A stretch of 64,000 nt of DNA from Prevotella sp. (GTDB taxonomy: Bacteria > Bacteroidota > Bacteroidia > Bacteroidales > Bacteroidaceae), in assembly GCA_017645645.1 (NCBI GenBank), contig JAGCOB010000028.1, positions 1-64,000 on the forward strand, written 5' to 3'. Of this stretch, positions 53,487-62,842 are shown piece after piece (position 1 is the stretch's first letter; the number at the start of each line of letters is the position of its first letter). The notes under the pieces are model-generated. The model saw only the letters and a list, made by a program, of their open reading frames with translations, made no database searches and was not told the DNA's origin. A program made the position numbers and the translations under genes.

Positions 53487-53651
53487 GAAACAGGTGGCGA
53501 GGAACCTATCATCCAGCTGATGACATCGCTTCCCGACAGCAGTAGCCGCGACATCGTAGAGGCTCTGAAGACTGACACTGACCAGTTCCGCGACGGTGCC
53601 GAGCAGAACGACGACCTCACCATACTCGCCTTCCGCTTTACGACCTCTTAG
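53487..53651 (+). pseudogene. Relic of a SpoIIE/RsbU-type phosphatase C-terminus
   Basis: 55 residues (ETGGEEPIIQLMTSLPDSSS, then RDIVEALKTDTDQFRDGAEQ, then NDDLTILAFRF) match the end of PP2C-like SpoIIE phosphatases, including the metal-binding NDD. The rest of the enzyme is missing. Such a phosphatase would be the natural partner of the STAS and RsbW-like proteins at 30-33 kb. Confidence 0.7.
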
Positions 53652-53716
53652 TCATGGGTAGCCAGACACAATTCTATGAGAAGATTCTTGAAAATGAAAA
53701 TATATTAGAATTTGTT

Positions 53717-53746
53717 TTGCATTTAGAGTGATTTGTTGTAATTTTG
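53717..53746 (+). promoter_or_regulatory. Promoter of the ftsX operon
   Basis: TTG (53717-53719), 19-nt spacer, TAATTTTG (53739-53746), 33 nt before the ATG at 53780. Confidence 0.7.
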
Positions 53747-53779
53747 CAGCAAATTAGGTGTATTACGTCTAAAAAAGAA

Positions 53780-54658
53780 ATGGGAAACAAGCGAAAAAGG
53801 ACCCGCAGCCGTCGTGGCATGCAGGTTGTTACACTATGTATCAGTACCACGATGGTGCTGATTTTATTGGGAATGGTCGTGTTCTCAGTCCTGTTGGCCC
53901 GCAACTTGTCGAACCACATGAAGGAGAACCTGACCGTGACGGTAATGTTGAAGGATTATGTGACAGTCAACCAGGCGCATCGTCTGTGCCGTGACTTGTA
54001 TCACCGTCCGTATTCCCGGAATATTGATTATATCAGCAAGGAACAGGCACAGGAAGAACAATCCAAGGAACTGGGCAGCGATCCTTCGGAGTTCCTGGGC
54101 TTTAATCCGTTCTCCGCTACATTGGAAATACAGTTGAAGTCCGACTATGCCAACCGTGACTCCCTGAAATGGATTGTCAAGGAGATACGTAAGGATGCCA
54201 GGGTGAGTGACATCGCCTATCAGGAGGACTTGATAGACCAGGTAAACAACAACCTGAGTCGTATCAGTCTGATACTGTTGGTGTTGGCATTGCTGTTGAC
54301 GTTCGTGTCATTCTCGCTCATCAGCAATACGGTACGACTGAGTGTCTATGCCCGTCGTTTCACCATCCACACCATGAAACTGGTGGGTGCCTCATGGGGC
54401 TTTATCCGTCGCCCGTTCCTGCGTAATGCTGTAATGGTGGGTGTTGTGGCAGCCCTGTTGGCCATTCTTGTCTTGGGAGCCTGTTTCTTCGGACTATACG
54501 TCCAGGAACCACGTATTTTGACGATTGTCGATTGGGAGGAACTGAGTATCACGGCTGGTGCTGTCCTGTTGTTTGGTATTCTGATTACGTCGCTCTGTGC
54601 GTGGCTGGCTGTCAATAAGTTCCTGAAGATGACGGCAGGGGAGTTGTATAAGATTTAA
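53780..54658 (+). CDS. ftsX: Cell-division protein FtsX-like permease
   Basis: 292 residues: a basic cytoplasmic start (MGNKRKRTRSRRG), first membrane helix (CISTTMVLILLGMVVFSVLL), a periplasmic domain of about 120 residues, and three C-terminal helices. With FtsE it controls peptidoglycan hydrolases at the septum; ftsE is not adjacent, as is usual in Bacteroidota. The start is chosen downstream of the promoter. Heads the run DUF3098, uppP, truB, queA, folK. Confidence 0.9.
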   Translation: MGNKRKRTRSRRGMQVVTLCISTTMVLILLGMVVFSVLLARNLSNHMKENLTVTVMLKDYVTVNQAHRLCRDLYHRPYSRNIDYISKEQAQEEQSKELGSDPSEFLGFNPFSATLEIQLKSDYANRDSLKWIVKEIRKDARVSDIAYQEDLIDQVNNNLSRISLILLVLALLLTFVSFSLISNTVRLSVYARRFTIHTMKLVGASWGFIRRPFLRNAVMVGVVAALLAILVLGACFFGLYVQEPRILTIVDWEELSITAGAVLLFGILITSLCAWLAVNKFLKMTAGELYKI

Positions 54659-54674
54659 GGAATTAAGAAGTTAT

Positions 54675-54914
54675 ATGGATAGGAGAAATTTAGCATTTGA
54701 CCGCGTCAACTATATTTTGTTGGTTGTCGGCATGGTTGTTGTAGTCATTGGTTTCATTCTGATGAGTGGAAGCGGTTCTACGGAGAGTGCCTATAACCCG
54801 GATATATTCAGTGCCCGTCGTATCAAGGTGGCCCCAGTAGTTTGCCTGATCGGTTTTGTGTCGATGATCTATGCCGTGATGCGTAAGCCTAAGGATAAGG
54901 AGGTAGAGAGATGA
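54675..54914 (+). CDS. DUF3098 membrane protein
   Basis: 79 residues with two membrane helices (ILLVVGMVVVVIGFILMSGS and VVCLIGFVSMIYAVM) and the family's YNPDIFSARRIKVAP loop. Unknown function; its place between ftsX and uppP is conserved in Bacteroidota and suggests a cell-envelope role. Its stop overlaps the uppP start (ATGA). Confidence 0.92.
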   Translation: MDRRNLAFDRVNYILLVVGMVVVVIGFILMSGSGSTESAYNPDIFSARRIKVAPVVCLIGFVSMIYAVMRKPKDKEVER

Positions 54915-55768
54915 ACTGGCTGGAAACGGTTATTATTGCTATTGTTGAGGGCTTGACGGAATTCTTGCCCGTGTCCTCAACGGGACATATGATTATCACG
55001 CAGAATTTGTTGGGGATTCCTCAGGGCGACCCGTTCGTTCATGCTTTCACATTCATCATCCAGTTTGGAGCCATCCTGTCGGTAGTCTGTCTCTATTGGA
55101 AGCGTTTCTTCCAGTTTGACCATAGTACAGCACCAGCGGGCAGCAGTTTGTTGCAGCGACTCAAGCATAAGTATTATTTTTACTGGTTGCTGATCGTCGG
55201 TGTCATTCCTGCTGTCGTGATAGGACTACTGGCAAAGAAGTCCGGACTGCTGGACTGGTTGCTTGACAGTGTATTGGTGGTTGCCATCATGCTGGTAGTA
55301 GGTGGTATCTTCATGCTGTTCTGTGACAAGTTGTTCAATAAGGGCTCTGACCATAATAAGGTCAACGAGAGACGTGCGTTTAACATTGGTCTTTATCAGT
55401 GTATCTCGGTGATACCTGGTGTGTCACGCTCGATGGCTACCATCGTGGGTGGTATGACACAAGGACTGACCCGTAAGCGTGCGGCGGAGTTCTCCTTCTT
55501 CCTTGCCGTACCGACTATGGCAGGTGCCACGCTACTTGACTTGCTAGACCTGCTGAAAGAGGATGCAGTATGGGCTACCCCACATAACATCACCATGCTG
55601 CTGTTAGGATGTGTTGTCGCCTTTGTGGTTGCCCTGTTTGCCATGAAATGGTTTGTGGCTTTCCTGACAAAATATGGCTTTAAGGCGTTTGGCATTTATC
55701 GTATCATCGTCGGTGGCATCATCATCGTGCTGTTGCTGACGGGTCATTCTCTTGCAATGGTTGACTAA
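54911..55768 (+). CDS. uppP: Undecaprenyl-diphosphatase
   Basis: A 285-residue membrane enzyme that recycles the lipid carrier of cell-wall synthesis. The two signatures are present: EGLTEFLPVSSTGHMII at the N-terminus and PGVSRSMATIVGGM near residue 172, with their Glu, Ser and Arg residues. Eight or so membrane helices. Overlaps truB at TAATG. Confidence 0.97.
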   Translation: MNWLETVIIAIVEGLTEFLPVSSTGHMIITQNLLGIPQGDPFVHAFTFIIQFGAILSVVCLYWKRFFQFDHSTAPAGSSLLQRLKHKYYFYWLLIVGVIPAVVIGLLAKKSGLLDWLLDSVLVVAIMLVVGGIFMLFCDKLFNKGSDHNKVNERRAFNIGLYQCISVIPGVSRSMATIVGGMTQGLTRKRAAEFSFFLAVPTMAGATLLDLLDLLKEDAVWATPHNITMLLLGCVVAFVVALFAMKWFVAFLTKYGFKAFGIYRIIVGGIIIVLLLTGHSLAMVD

Positions 55769-56472
55769 TGAACTTCCTGACAGGCGAATATATCTATATT
55801 AACAAGCCCTACGGCATGACGTCGTTTGGTGCTTTGGCGTATGTCCGGACCCGCATCTCACGGAAAATGGGAGTTAAACGGGTCAAGACGGGACATGCCG
55901 GTACCCTTGACCCTTTGGCAACAGGGGTGCTGATACTCTGTACGGGGAAGAAGACCAAGGAGGTAGAACGCCTGCAGCTTCATGACAAGGAATATACCGC
56001 TACGCTGCAACTGGGTAGTACCACTCCCAGTTATGACCTTGAGCATGAGGTGGATGAGACCTATCCTACGGAACATATCACCCGTGAGCTGATAGAGGAG
56101 GTGCTGACGGGTTTCGTCGGTGACATCCAGCAGGTGCCTCCCCAGTATTCTGCCTGTAAGATAGGGGGTGACCGTGCCTATGAGCTGAAACGCAAGGGCA
56201 AGGAGGTGCAGCTGGCTGCTAAGACGATCCATATCAGTGAACTGGAGCTCACTGACTTCCAGCCAGAGACCATGCAGATGAGTATCCGTGTCTGTTGCGG
56301 CAAAGGTACCTACATCCGCTCCCTGGCACGTGACATCGGCATGGCACTCCATAGCGGTGCCCATCTGACGGCACTCTGCCGCACCCGTCTGGGTAGTGTG
56401 CGCATTGAGGACTGCATCACCATCGAGGACTTCCCCCAGTGGCTGGATAGTCAGGAGATAGAATTGGCGTAA
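55768..56472 (+). CDS. truB: tRNA pseudouridine(55) synthase
   Basis: 234 residues. Forms pseudouridine at position 55 of tRNA. The catalytic Asp is in KTGHAGTLDPLATGVL, and the RNA-binding motifs QVPPQYSACKIGGDRAYELKR and GKGTYIRSLARDIG are intact. Co-translated with uppP. Confidence 0.97.
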   Translation: MNFLTGEYIYINKPYGMTSFGALAYVRTRISRKMGVKRVKTGHAGTLDPLATGVLILCTGKKTKEVERLQLHDKEYTATLQLGSTTPSYDLEHEVDETYPTEHITRELIEEVLTGFVGDIQQVPPQYSACKIGGDRAYELKRKGKEVQLAAKTIHISELELTDFQPETMQMSIRVCCGKGTYIRSLARDIGMALHSGAHLTALCRTRLGSVRIEDCITIEDFPQWLDSQEIELA

Positions 56473-56533
56473 TCCCGGCACCCCGGTATCCCGGCATACT
56501 GAATAATGAATAACGAAATAACGAAATAAAATA

Positions 56534-57676
56534 ATGAAACTATCACAATTCAGATTCAAATTGCCTGAGGCACAGGTGGCATTGGAGCCGCCTCATAAAG
56601 ATTTTGAGAATGAAGACGGAACAGTAGAGAAAGTCTATCGTCGTGACGAGTGTCGCCTGATGGTGGTGCACCGCAAGAGTCAGACGATTGATATGTTCCA
56701 GAAAGATGCTGATGGCAAGGATATAGACCAGCCGTTGTTGTTCCGTGATATCGTGAACTATTTCGGCGAGGGGGATGCTTTTGTCTTCAACGACACGAAA
56801 GTGTTTCCTGCCCGCCTTTATGGTACGAAGGAGAAGACGGATGCCAAGATTGAGGTATTCCTCTTGAGGGAACTCAATGAGGAACTGCGCCTCTGGGATG
56901 TGTTGGTAGAGCCTGCCCGTAAGATTCGTATTGGCAATAAGCTCTTCTTCGACGAGGACGGTCCGATGGTGGCTGAGGTGATAGACAATACCACCAGTCG
57001 TGGCAGGACGCTCCGTTTCCTCTATGACTGTCCTCACGATGAGTTCAAGCGTGAGCTCTTCGCCTTGGGATCGGCTCCGTTGCCCCGTTATATTGTCGAC
57101 AGACGGGAGGCTACTGCTGATGACATGGAGAACTTCCAGACCATCTTCGCTGCCAACGAGGGTGCGGTGACGGCTCCTGCCTCAGGACTGCATTTCAGTC
57201 GTGAACTGATGAAGCGCATGGAGATTCATGGTGTGAACTTCTCGTTTATCACCGTCCACTGCAGCCTGGGCTGTTTTGACACCATTGAGGTGGAAGACTT
57301 GACCAAGCATAAGATGAACTCGGAGCAGATGCTTGTTAAGAGTGAGGCATGTGAGGTGGTAAATAAGGCAAAAGTGGAAGGACATCATATCTGTGCTGTA
57401 GGCATCAGTACGCTGCGTGCCACTGAGACAGCCGTAGGCACCGACGGTATGCTGAAGGAGTTCGACGGATGGACCAACCGGTTTATCTTCCCTCCCTATG
57501 AGTTCGGACTGGCTGATGCCCTCGTGACGAATTTCTATCATCCGGAGTCTACGATGATGATGGCAACAGCCGCCTTCGGTGGTTATGAGCTGGTCTATGA
57601 GGCTTATGAGAAAGCTGTGAAGAACGGCTTTATGTTTGGCTGCTACGGGGATGCGATGCTGATTCTGGATGACTAA
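56534..57676 (+). CDS. queA: S-adenosylmethionine:tRNA ribosyltransferase-isomerase
   Basis: 380 residues. Transfers the ribosyl part of SAM to preQ1 in tRNA (queuosine pathway). Motifs: FVFNDTKVFPARLYG, GAVTAPASGLHFSRELMKRM, HCSLGCFDTI and VTNFYHPESTMMMATAAFGG. Slightly longer than E. coli QueA (about 356) by an insertion near 190. Overlaps folK by 8 nt; FolE product at the other end of the window also feeds queuosine. Confidence 0.95.
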   Translation: MKLSQFRFKLPEAQVALEPPHKDFENEDGTVEKVYRRDECRLMVVHRKSQTIDMFQKDADGKDIDQPLLFRDIVNYFGEGDAFVFNDTKVFPARLYGTKEKTDAKIEVFLLRELNEELRLWDVLVEPARKIRIGNKLFFDEDGPMVAEVIDNTTSRGRTLRFLYDCPHDEFKRELFALGSAPLPRYIVDRREATADDMENFQTIFAANEGAVTAPASGLHFSRELMKRMEIHGVNFSFITVHCSLGCFDTIEVEDLTKHKMNSEQMLVKSEACEVVNKAKVEGHHICAVGISTLRATETAVGTDGMLKEFDGWTNRFIFPPYEFGLADALVTNFYHPESTMMMATAAFGGYELVYEAYEKAVKNGFMFGCYGDAMLILDD

Positions 57677-58100
57677 CCATCAGGTATATCTGGGACTCGG
57701 CTCGAACCTGGGTGACAGGGAAGAGAATATCCGCAAGGCGATATCACTGATAGATGAACGGGTAGGGAAGGTGCTTCGGCAATCTTCGTTGATAGAGACA
57801 GAACCTTGGGGCTTTGAGTCATCAAACCGTTTCCTGAATGCGGTCATCCTCTGCGAGGCTACGCTCACCCCTCGCCAAGTGCTGAAAGCCACGCAGAAGA
57901 TAGAGCGGGAGCTGGGTAGGAAGAAAAAGCTAATAGCCAACGGCCAACAGCCAAGAGCCAATTATAAAGACCGTCCTATAGACATCGACATCCTGCTCTA
58001 TGACGACCTGACAGTTGATGAGCCGGACCTGAAGATTCCCCATCCGCTGATGCATGAGCGTGACTTCGTCATGATTCCTTTGAATGAGATAAAATACTAA
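57669..58100 (+). CDS. folK: 6-hydroxymethyl-dihydropterin pyrophosphokinase
   Basis: 143 residues. Folate pathway, ATP-dependent pyrophosphorylation of the pterin. The start MTNHQVYLGLGSNLGDRE, EPWGFESSNRFLNAV and the signature DRPIDIDILLYDDL with PHPLMHERDFV are present. Last gene of the operon. Confidence 0.95.
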   Translation: MTNHQVYLGLGSNLGDREENIRKAISLIDERVGKVLRQSSLIETEPWGFESSNRFLNAVILCEATLTPRQVLKATQKIERELGRKKKLIANGQQPRANYKDRPIDIDILLYDDLTVDEPDLKIPHPLMHERDFVMIPLNEIKY

Positions 58101-58120
58101 CCTACAAAAACAAAACTATT

Positions 58121-59587
58121 ATGAAGAAACTGTTTCTAATGATGATGGCTCTTGCTGTTGGCATGAGTGTACAGGCAGACAATCCCTACAAGAAATTCAC
58201 GGAGAAGTTGCCGTTTGCAATGCCGGAAGTGAGTGCTCCCGTGATTCCTGATTACGAGGTAAAACTGACTGATTTTGGTGCCGTTGGTGATGGTGTCACC
58301 CTGAATACGGAGGCTTTTGCCAAGGCGATTGATGCATTGAGTAAGAAAGGGGGCGGTAAACTGGTGGTGCCACAGGGTGTCTGGCATACGGGGCCTATTG
58401 TGCTGAAAAGTAATATCGAACTGAACCTCAAGGCTGGTGCTGTGATTCTCTTTGCTGCCGATGAGACCCTCTATCCCATCATCGAGACCTCTTTCGAGGG
58501 GTTGGATACCCGTCGTCTGCAGTCACCCATCTATGCCAAGGGTGCTACCAATATCGCTATCACGGGAAAAGGAGTGATTGACGGCAATGGTCAGTACTGG
58601 CGTCCTGTCAAGAAGGGGAAGGTGACGGAAGCCCATTGGAAGGAACTGCTTGCCATTCCCGGCAGTCAGGAGATGAAACCTGGTTACTGGGTACCCTCCG
58701 CAGGTTATGCCAAGGGTGAGCAGGGTGCCAATATGAATGTGCCCAACGCCCAGACAGAAGAGGAGTGGAATGCCATCAAGCGTTTCCTGCGTCCTGTCAT
58801 GATATCGTTCGTACAATGTAAGAATGTGATGCTGAAAGGTGTCATCTTCCAGAACTCGCCGGCCTGGAACCTCCATCCGCTGATGTGTGAGAATGTCATC
58901 ATCGACCAGGTGTTGGTGCGTAACCCCAGTTATGCCCAGAATGGTGACGCCCTGGACCTGGAGTCCTGCAAGAACACCCTGATTGTCAATTCCCGTTTCG
59001 ATGCCGGCGATGACGGTATTTGTATCAAGAGTGGTAAGGATGCTGACGGTCGCCGTCGTGGTATCCCCTGCGAGAATGTCGTGGTCGACGGCTGTACGGT
59101 ATTTGCTGGACACGGCGGTTTCGTGGTTGGCTCAGAGATGAGTGGCGGTGTCAGGAACATCCTCGTGGAGAATTGTCAGTTCCTCGGTACGGATGTCGGT
59201 TTGCGCTTCAAGTCTACCCGTGGTCGTGGCGGCATCGTGGAGAATATTTATATTAATAAGGTGTCTATGACGGATATCAAGACCGATGCCATCACCTTTA
59301 ATATGTATTATGGTGGAAAGTCGGTGGCAGAGATGCTGGCAGACGGTGACAATCCCGACAATACCACGAAGATGCCTGTGACGGAGGAGACTCCCATTTT
59401 CCGCAATATCGATATCAAGAATATTATCTGTAACGGTGCCGGACGGGCGATGGAGTTCAACGGACTGCCTGAGATGCCTATCGATGGTATCCACCTGGAG
59501 AATATCCAGATCGTTGCCAAGAAGGATGCCGTGTTCACCAACTATAAGAACGTAACGAAAAAGAACGTGAAGATCACGGTTCAATAA
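58121..59587 (+). CDS. Glycoside hydrolase family 28 (polygalacturonase type), exported
   Basis: 488 residues, signal peptide MKKLFLMMMALAVGMSVQA. A right-handed beta-helix with the GH28 catalytic motifs: NGDALDLESC, FDAGDDGICIKSGKD with the Asp pair, GHGGFVVGSEMSGG with the His, and GLRFKSTRGRGG with the substrate-binding Lys/Arg. Probably cleaves pectin or a related galacturonide in the periplasm. It stands alone, with no SusC/SusD pair nearby. Confidence 0.95.
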   Translation: MKKLFLMMMALAVGMSVQADNPYKKFTEKLPFAMPEVSAPVIPDYEVKLTDFGAVGDGVTLNTEAFAKAIDALSKKGGGKLVVPQGVWHTGPIVLKSNIELNLKAGAVILFAADETLYPIIETSFEGLDTRRLQSPIYAKGATNIAITGKGVIDGNGQYWRPVKKGKVTEAHWKELLAIPGSQEMKPGYWVPSAGYAKGEQGANMNVPNAQTEEEWNAIKRFLRPVMISFVQCKNVMLKGVIFQNSPAWNLHPLMCENVIIDQVLVRNPSYAQNGDALDLESCKNTLIVNSRFDAGDDGICIKSGKDADGRRRGIPCENVVVDGCTVFAGHGGFVVGSEMSGGVRNILVENCQFLGTDVGLRFKSTRGRGGIVENIYINKVSMTDIKTDAITFNMYYGGKSVAEMLADGDNPDNTTKMPVTEETPIFRNIDIKNIICNGAGRAMEFNGLPEMPIDGIHLENIQIVAKKDAVFTNYKNVTKKNVKITVQ

Positions 59588-59591
59588 AGAA

Positions 59592-59623
59592 AGCCTCGCA
59601 ATTATTGCGAGGCTTCTTTTTGT
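59592..59623. terminator. Bidirectional terminator between GH28 and rpsO
   Basis: Stem GCCTCGCAAT / ATTGCGAGGC with a one-base loop core, A-rich on the left and TTCTTTTT on the right; it can serve both convergent genes. Confidence 0.85.
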
Positions 59624-59638
59624 CTGTTCATCACTAGA

Positions 59639-59908
59639 TTATTTACGCAGACCGAGTTCCTTGATGATAGCACGGTAGCGGTTGATGTCCTTGTTGTAGA
59701 GATACTTCAGGAGTTTACGGCGCTGACCTACCATCTTAGTCAGTGAACGGGCAGTACCGAAGTCCTTATGGTTCTTCTTCAGGTGCTCTGTCAGGTGACT
59801 GATACGGTAGGAGAACAGGGCAATCTGGCTCTCTGCGGAACCAGTATCGGTAGCGTTCTGACCATACTTCTCAAAGATCTCTTTCTTCTTAGCTGAATCT
59901 AAATACAT
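59639..59908 (-). CDS. rpsO: 30S ribosomal protein S15
   Basis: 89 residues, normal length. The signature TGSAESQIALFSYRISHLTE, then HLKKNHKDFGTARSLTKMVG and QRRKLLKYLYNKD are intact. It binds 16S rRNA early in 30S assembly. Single gene with a leader of about 85 nt (59909-59996) that may carry feedback control, as S15 leaders do elsewhere. Confidence 0.98.
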   Translation of the reverse strand: MYLDSAKKKEIFEKYGQNATDTGSAESQIALFSYRISHLTEHLKKNHKDFGTARSLTKMVGQRRKLLKYLYNKDINRYRAIIKELGLRK

Positions 59909-59996
59909 AATTTTGATGATTTAATTGTTAATATAATACATCTTTCAGATGCCTTCCACAGTCATCATCCGTGGGGTACATCGTCAAATGCGGGTG

Positions 59997-60004
59997 CAAA
60001 GGTA
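59997..60004 (-). promoter_or_regulatory. -7 box of rpsO
   Basis: Minus strand TACCTTTG followed by CACCCG. The opposite strand carries the typA box TAATTTTG (60079-60086), also followed by CACCCG. Confidence 0.65.
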
Positions 60005-60078
60005 CAAAAAAAAGTGAAAAGTGAAAAATGAAAAGTGAAAAATTTGCTGCTGCACCCCCAATTTTCATTAATTATTTG

Positions 60079-60086
60079 TAATTTTG
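60079..60086 (+). promoter_or_regulatory. -7 box of typA
   Basis: TAATTTTG, 23 nt before the ATG at 60110; no good -33 element at the usual distance. The stretch to the left is a GTGAAAAATGAAAA-type direct repeat. Confidence 0.55.
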
Positions 60087-60109
60087 CACCCGAAATACAA
60101 GGAAAAGGT

Positions 60110-61912
60110 ATGCAGGATATTAGGAATATTGCGATTATCGCTCATGTAGACCACGGTAAGACGACGCTCGTGGACAAGATGATGCTGGCAGGCAACCTGT
60201 TCCGGGAGGGACAGAACCTGAGTAGCCAAGTGCTGGACGCTAACGATTTGGAACGCGAACGAGGCATCACGATTCTTTCGAAGAATGTAAGTATCAACTG
60301 GAAAGGAACAAAAATCAATATCATCGATACTCCGGGACACTCTGACTTCGGTGGTGAGGTAGAGCGTGTACTGAACATGGCAGATGGTTGTCTGTTGTTG
60401 GTAGATGCTTTCGAGGGACCGATGCCACAGACACGTTTCGTGTTGCAGAAAGCATTGCAGATCGGTTTGAAACCCATCGTCGTGGTGAATAAGGTCGACA
60501 AGCCGAACTGTCGTCCTGAGGAGGTTTATGAGATGGTCTTCGACCTGATGTTCGCCCTTGATGCGACGGAAGACCAGTTGGACTTCCCCGTCGTCTATGG
60601 CTCTGCGAAGAACGGTTGGATGGGTGAGGACTATAACACACCCACCAACGATATCACCTATCTGTTGGATAAGATCGTGGAGGTCATCCCTGCCCCGAAA
60701 CAGTTGGAGGGTACGCCTCAGATGCTCATCACATCCCTCGATTATTCCAGCTATACAGGTCGTATCGCCGTGGGACGTGTACACCGTGGCTGTCTGAAAG
60801 ACGGTCAGCAGGTCACCATCGCCCATCGTGATGGTTCCATGGAGAAGACGAAGATTAAGGAACTACATACCTTCGACGGTATGGGACATGGTCGTATCGA
60901 CCGTGTGGACTGTGGCGATATCTGTGCTGTCATCGGATTGGAAAAATTTGAGATTGGTGATACCATCTGCGACATCGAGAATCCCGAGCCGCTGCCGCCT
61001 ATCGCTATTGACGAGCCGACGATGTCGATGCTCTTCACCATCAACGACTCCCCGTTCTTCGGTAAGGAAGGTAAGTTCGTGACTAGCCGTCATATTAACG
61101 ATCGTCTGGAGAAGGAGTTGGAGAAGAACCTCGCCCTGCGTGTCGAGCCTTTCGAGGATGCTACCGACAAATGGATTGTCAGTGGTCGTGGTGTATTGCA
61201 CCTCTCCGTCCTCATCGAGACGATGCGTCGCGAGGGCTATGAGTTGCAGGTAGGACAGCCACAGGTCATCTATAAGGAGATGGATGGTAAGAAGTGTGAA
61301 CCTATCGAGGAACTCACCATCAACGTCCCCGAGGAGTTTGCCTCGAAAATGATTGACATGGTGACACGCCGTAAGGGTGAGATGACCTCCATGGAGTCTC
61401 AGGGAGAGCGTACGAATATCGAGTTTGATATTCCTTCCCGTGGTATCATCGGTCTGCGTACCAATGTGCTGACAGCATCACAGGGAGAGGCCATCATGGC
61501 ACACCGCTTCAAGGAGTACCAGCCGTATAAGGGTGATATCGAACGTCGTATCAATGGTTCGATGATTGCCTTGGAGACAGGTACCGCCTTTGCCTATTCC
61601 ATTGATAAGCTGCAAGACCGTGGTAAGTTCTTTATCGACCCGGGCGAAGAGGTTTATATGGGGCAGGTCGTCGGTGAGCATGTCCATGACAACGACCTCG
61701 TGGTGAACGTCGCCAAGGCGAAGCAGTTGACGAACGTCCGTGCCTCTGGTACGGATGACAAGGCGCGTATCATCCCCAAGACTGTCATGTCACTCGAAGA
61801 GTGCCTGGAGTATATCAAGGAAGATGAACTCGTAGAGGTTACTCCCAAGTCGATGCGTATGCGTAAGATCATCCTTGACCACGACCAGCGCAAGAAAGAA
61901 TCAAAAAAATAA
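60110..61912 (+). CDS. typA: Translational GTPase TypA/BipA
   Basis: 600 residues. Ribosome-binding GTPase important in stress and 50S assembly. G1 AHVDHGKTT, switch I region [12 protein letters not shown]3 [11 protein letters not shown] and G4 NKVDKP are present, as are the EF-G-like domains and the BipA C-terminal domain ([20 protein letters not shown]). The start is at MQDIRNIA, downstream of the promoter box. Its stop directly abuts the convergent cysE stop. Confidence 0.97.
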   Translation: MQDIRNIAIIAHVDHGKTTLVDKMMLAGNLFREGQNLSSQVLDANDLERERGITILSKNVSINWKGTKINIIDTPGHSDFGGEVERVLNMADGCLLLVDAFEGPMPQTRFVLQKALQIGLKPIVVVNKVDKPNCRPEEVYEMVFDLMFALDATEDQLDFPVVYGSAKNGWMGEDYNTPTNDITYLLDKIVEVIPAPKQLEGTPQMLITSLDYSSYTGRIAVGRVHRGCLKDGQQVTIAHRDGSMEKTKIKELHTFDGMGHGRIDRVDCGDICAVIGLEKFEIGDTICDIENPEPLPPIAIDEPTMSMLFTINDSPFFGKEGKFVTSRHINDRLEKELEKNLALRVEPFEDATDKWIVSGRGVLHLSVLIETMRREGYELQVGQPQVIYKEMDGKKCEPIEELTINVPEEFASKMIDMVTRRKGEMTSMESQGERTNIEFDIPSRGIIGLRTNVLTASQGEAIMAHRFKEYQPYKGDIERRINGSMIALETGTAFAYSIDKLQDRGKFFIDPGEEVYMGQVVGEHVHDNDLVVNVAKAKQLTNVRASGTDDKARIIPKTVMSLEECLEYIKEDELVEVTPKSMRMRKIILDHDQRKKESKK

Positions 61913-62830
61913 TTAAATCCCCAGACCTCCATCAAAATGCCTTTCCACTGCCTTCGACTGCAGGACGTGGGAGTTGGGGGCTACATCGTGCGTCACCCAG
62001 ATATTGCCGCCAATCACGGAGTCGTGGCCGATGGTGATGCGACCTAAGATGCTGGCATTGCTATAGATGGTGACGTTATCCTCGATGATGGGGTGGCGGG
62101 GTATGTTGAGCATATTCCCGTCTGCGTCTTTTTTAAAGCTCTTGGAACCTAGCGTCACACCCTGATAGAGCGTCACGTGACAGCCGATGATACAAGTCTC
62201 GCCAATAACAACGCCTGTGCCATGGTCGATAGCAAAGTATTCGCCAATCTGTGCTCCGGGATGGATGTCGATGCCCGTCTCTGAGTGTGCCAGTTCAGTG
62301 ATGATACGTGGAATGACAGGCACTTGTAGATCGTGTAGTTTGTGGGCGATACGATAGTGGATCATGGCTTTCGTCACAGGATAGCTGAAGATAATCTCGC
62401 CATAATTGATTGCAGCAGGGTCGTTGTCAAACATGGCTTGCACGTCAGTATAGAGCAACCGTTTGATTTCAGGCAACGCATCAATAAGTTGCAATGCCAA
62501 GTCTCTGGCCTTATCCTGTACCTGCTGCCTCGTCGTGATGACCTCGTTTTTCTCACCAAACTGAAGACCATAGGATATCTGTCTTGCCAGTGTCTGAAGA
62601 AGCTCTTCCATGTGGACGCCAATGTTGTAAGAGCGGATGGTCTCATGGCACTGCCGCTTGTTGAAGTAGTCAGGAAAGATGATGCTCTTTACCAGGTTGA
62701 TGATTTTCTTCACCTGTTCCACGGAGGGGAGTGAAGCTTCCGTCTGTGGCATCATACGCGTTTCCTGTTCCGTCTGGCGTGATAGCTGACTTACATTACG
62801 TTCGAGTATCTCTATAGTTTTTGTGTCCAT
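61913..62830 (-). CDS. cysE: Serine O-acetyltransferase (EpsC type)
   Basis: 305 residues. Makes O-acetylserine from serine and acetyl-CoA for cysteine synthesis. An N-terminal helical domain of about 170 residues precedes a left-handed beta-helix: IDIHPGAQIGEYFAIDHGTG, VVIGETCIIGCHVTLYQGVT, IEDNVTIYSNASILGRITIG. The catalytic His and Asp in FAIDHGTG are present. It follows a JAMM peptidase and an E1-like gene, which may belong to the same sulfur pathway. Confidence 0.93.
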   Translation of the reverse strand: MDTKTIEILERNVSQLSRQTEQETRMMPQTEASLPSVEQVKKIINLVKSIIFPDYFNKRQCHETIRSYNIGVHMEELLQTLARQISYGLQFGEKNEVITTRQQVQDKARDLALQLIDALPEIKRLLYTDVQAMFDNDPAAINYGEIIFSYPVTKAMIHYRIAHKLHDLQVPVIPRIITELAHSETGIDIHPGAQIGEYFAIDHGTGVVIGETCIIGCHVTLYQGVTLGSKSFKKDADGNMLNIPRHPIIEDNVTIYSNASILGRITIGHDSVIGGNIWVTHDVAPNSHVLQSKAVERHFDGGLGI

Positions 62831-62842
62831 AACATTTCTTGA

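Noticed and set aside
53373-53651. An intact 92-residue gene
   Set aside because: Only the last 55 residues resemble a protein (SpoIIE phosphatase tail); the first part is antisense to the surface-tail relic. Listed as a pseudogene fragment instead.
60068-60826. A 252-codon open frame on the minus strand inside typA
   Set aside because: Fully antisense to the conserved GTPase domain; its translation has no recognisable motif.
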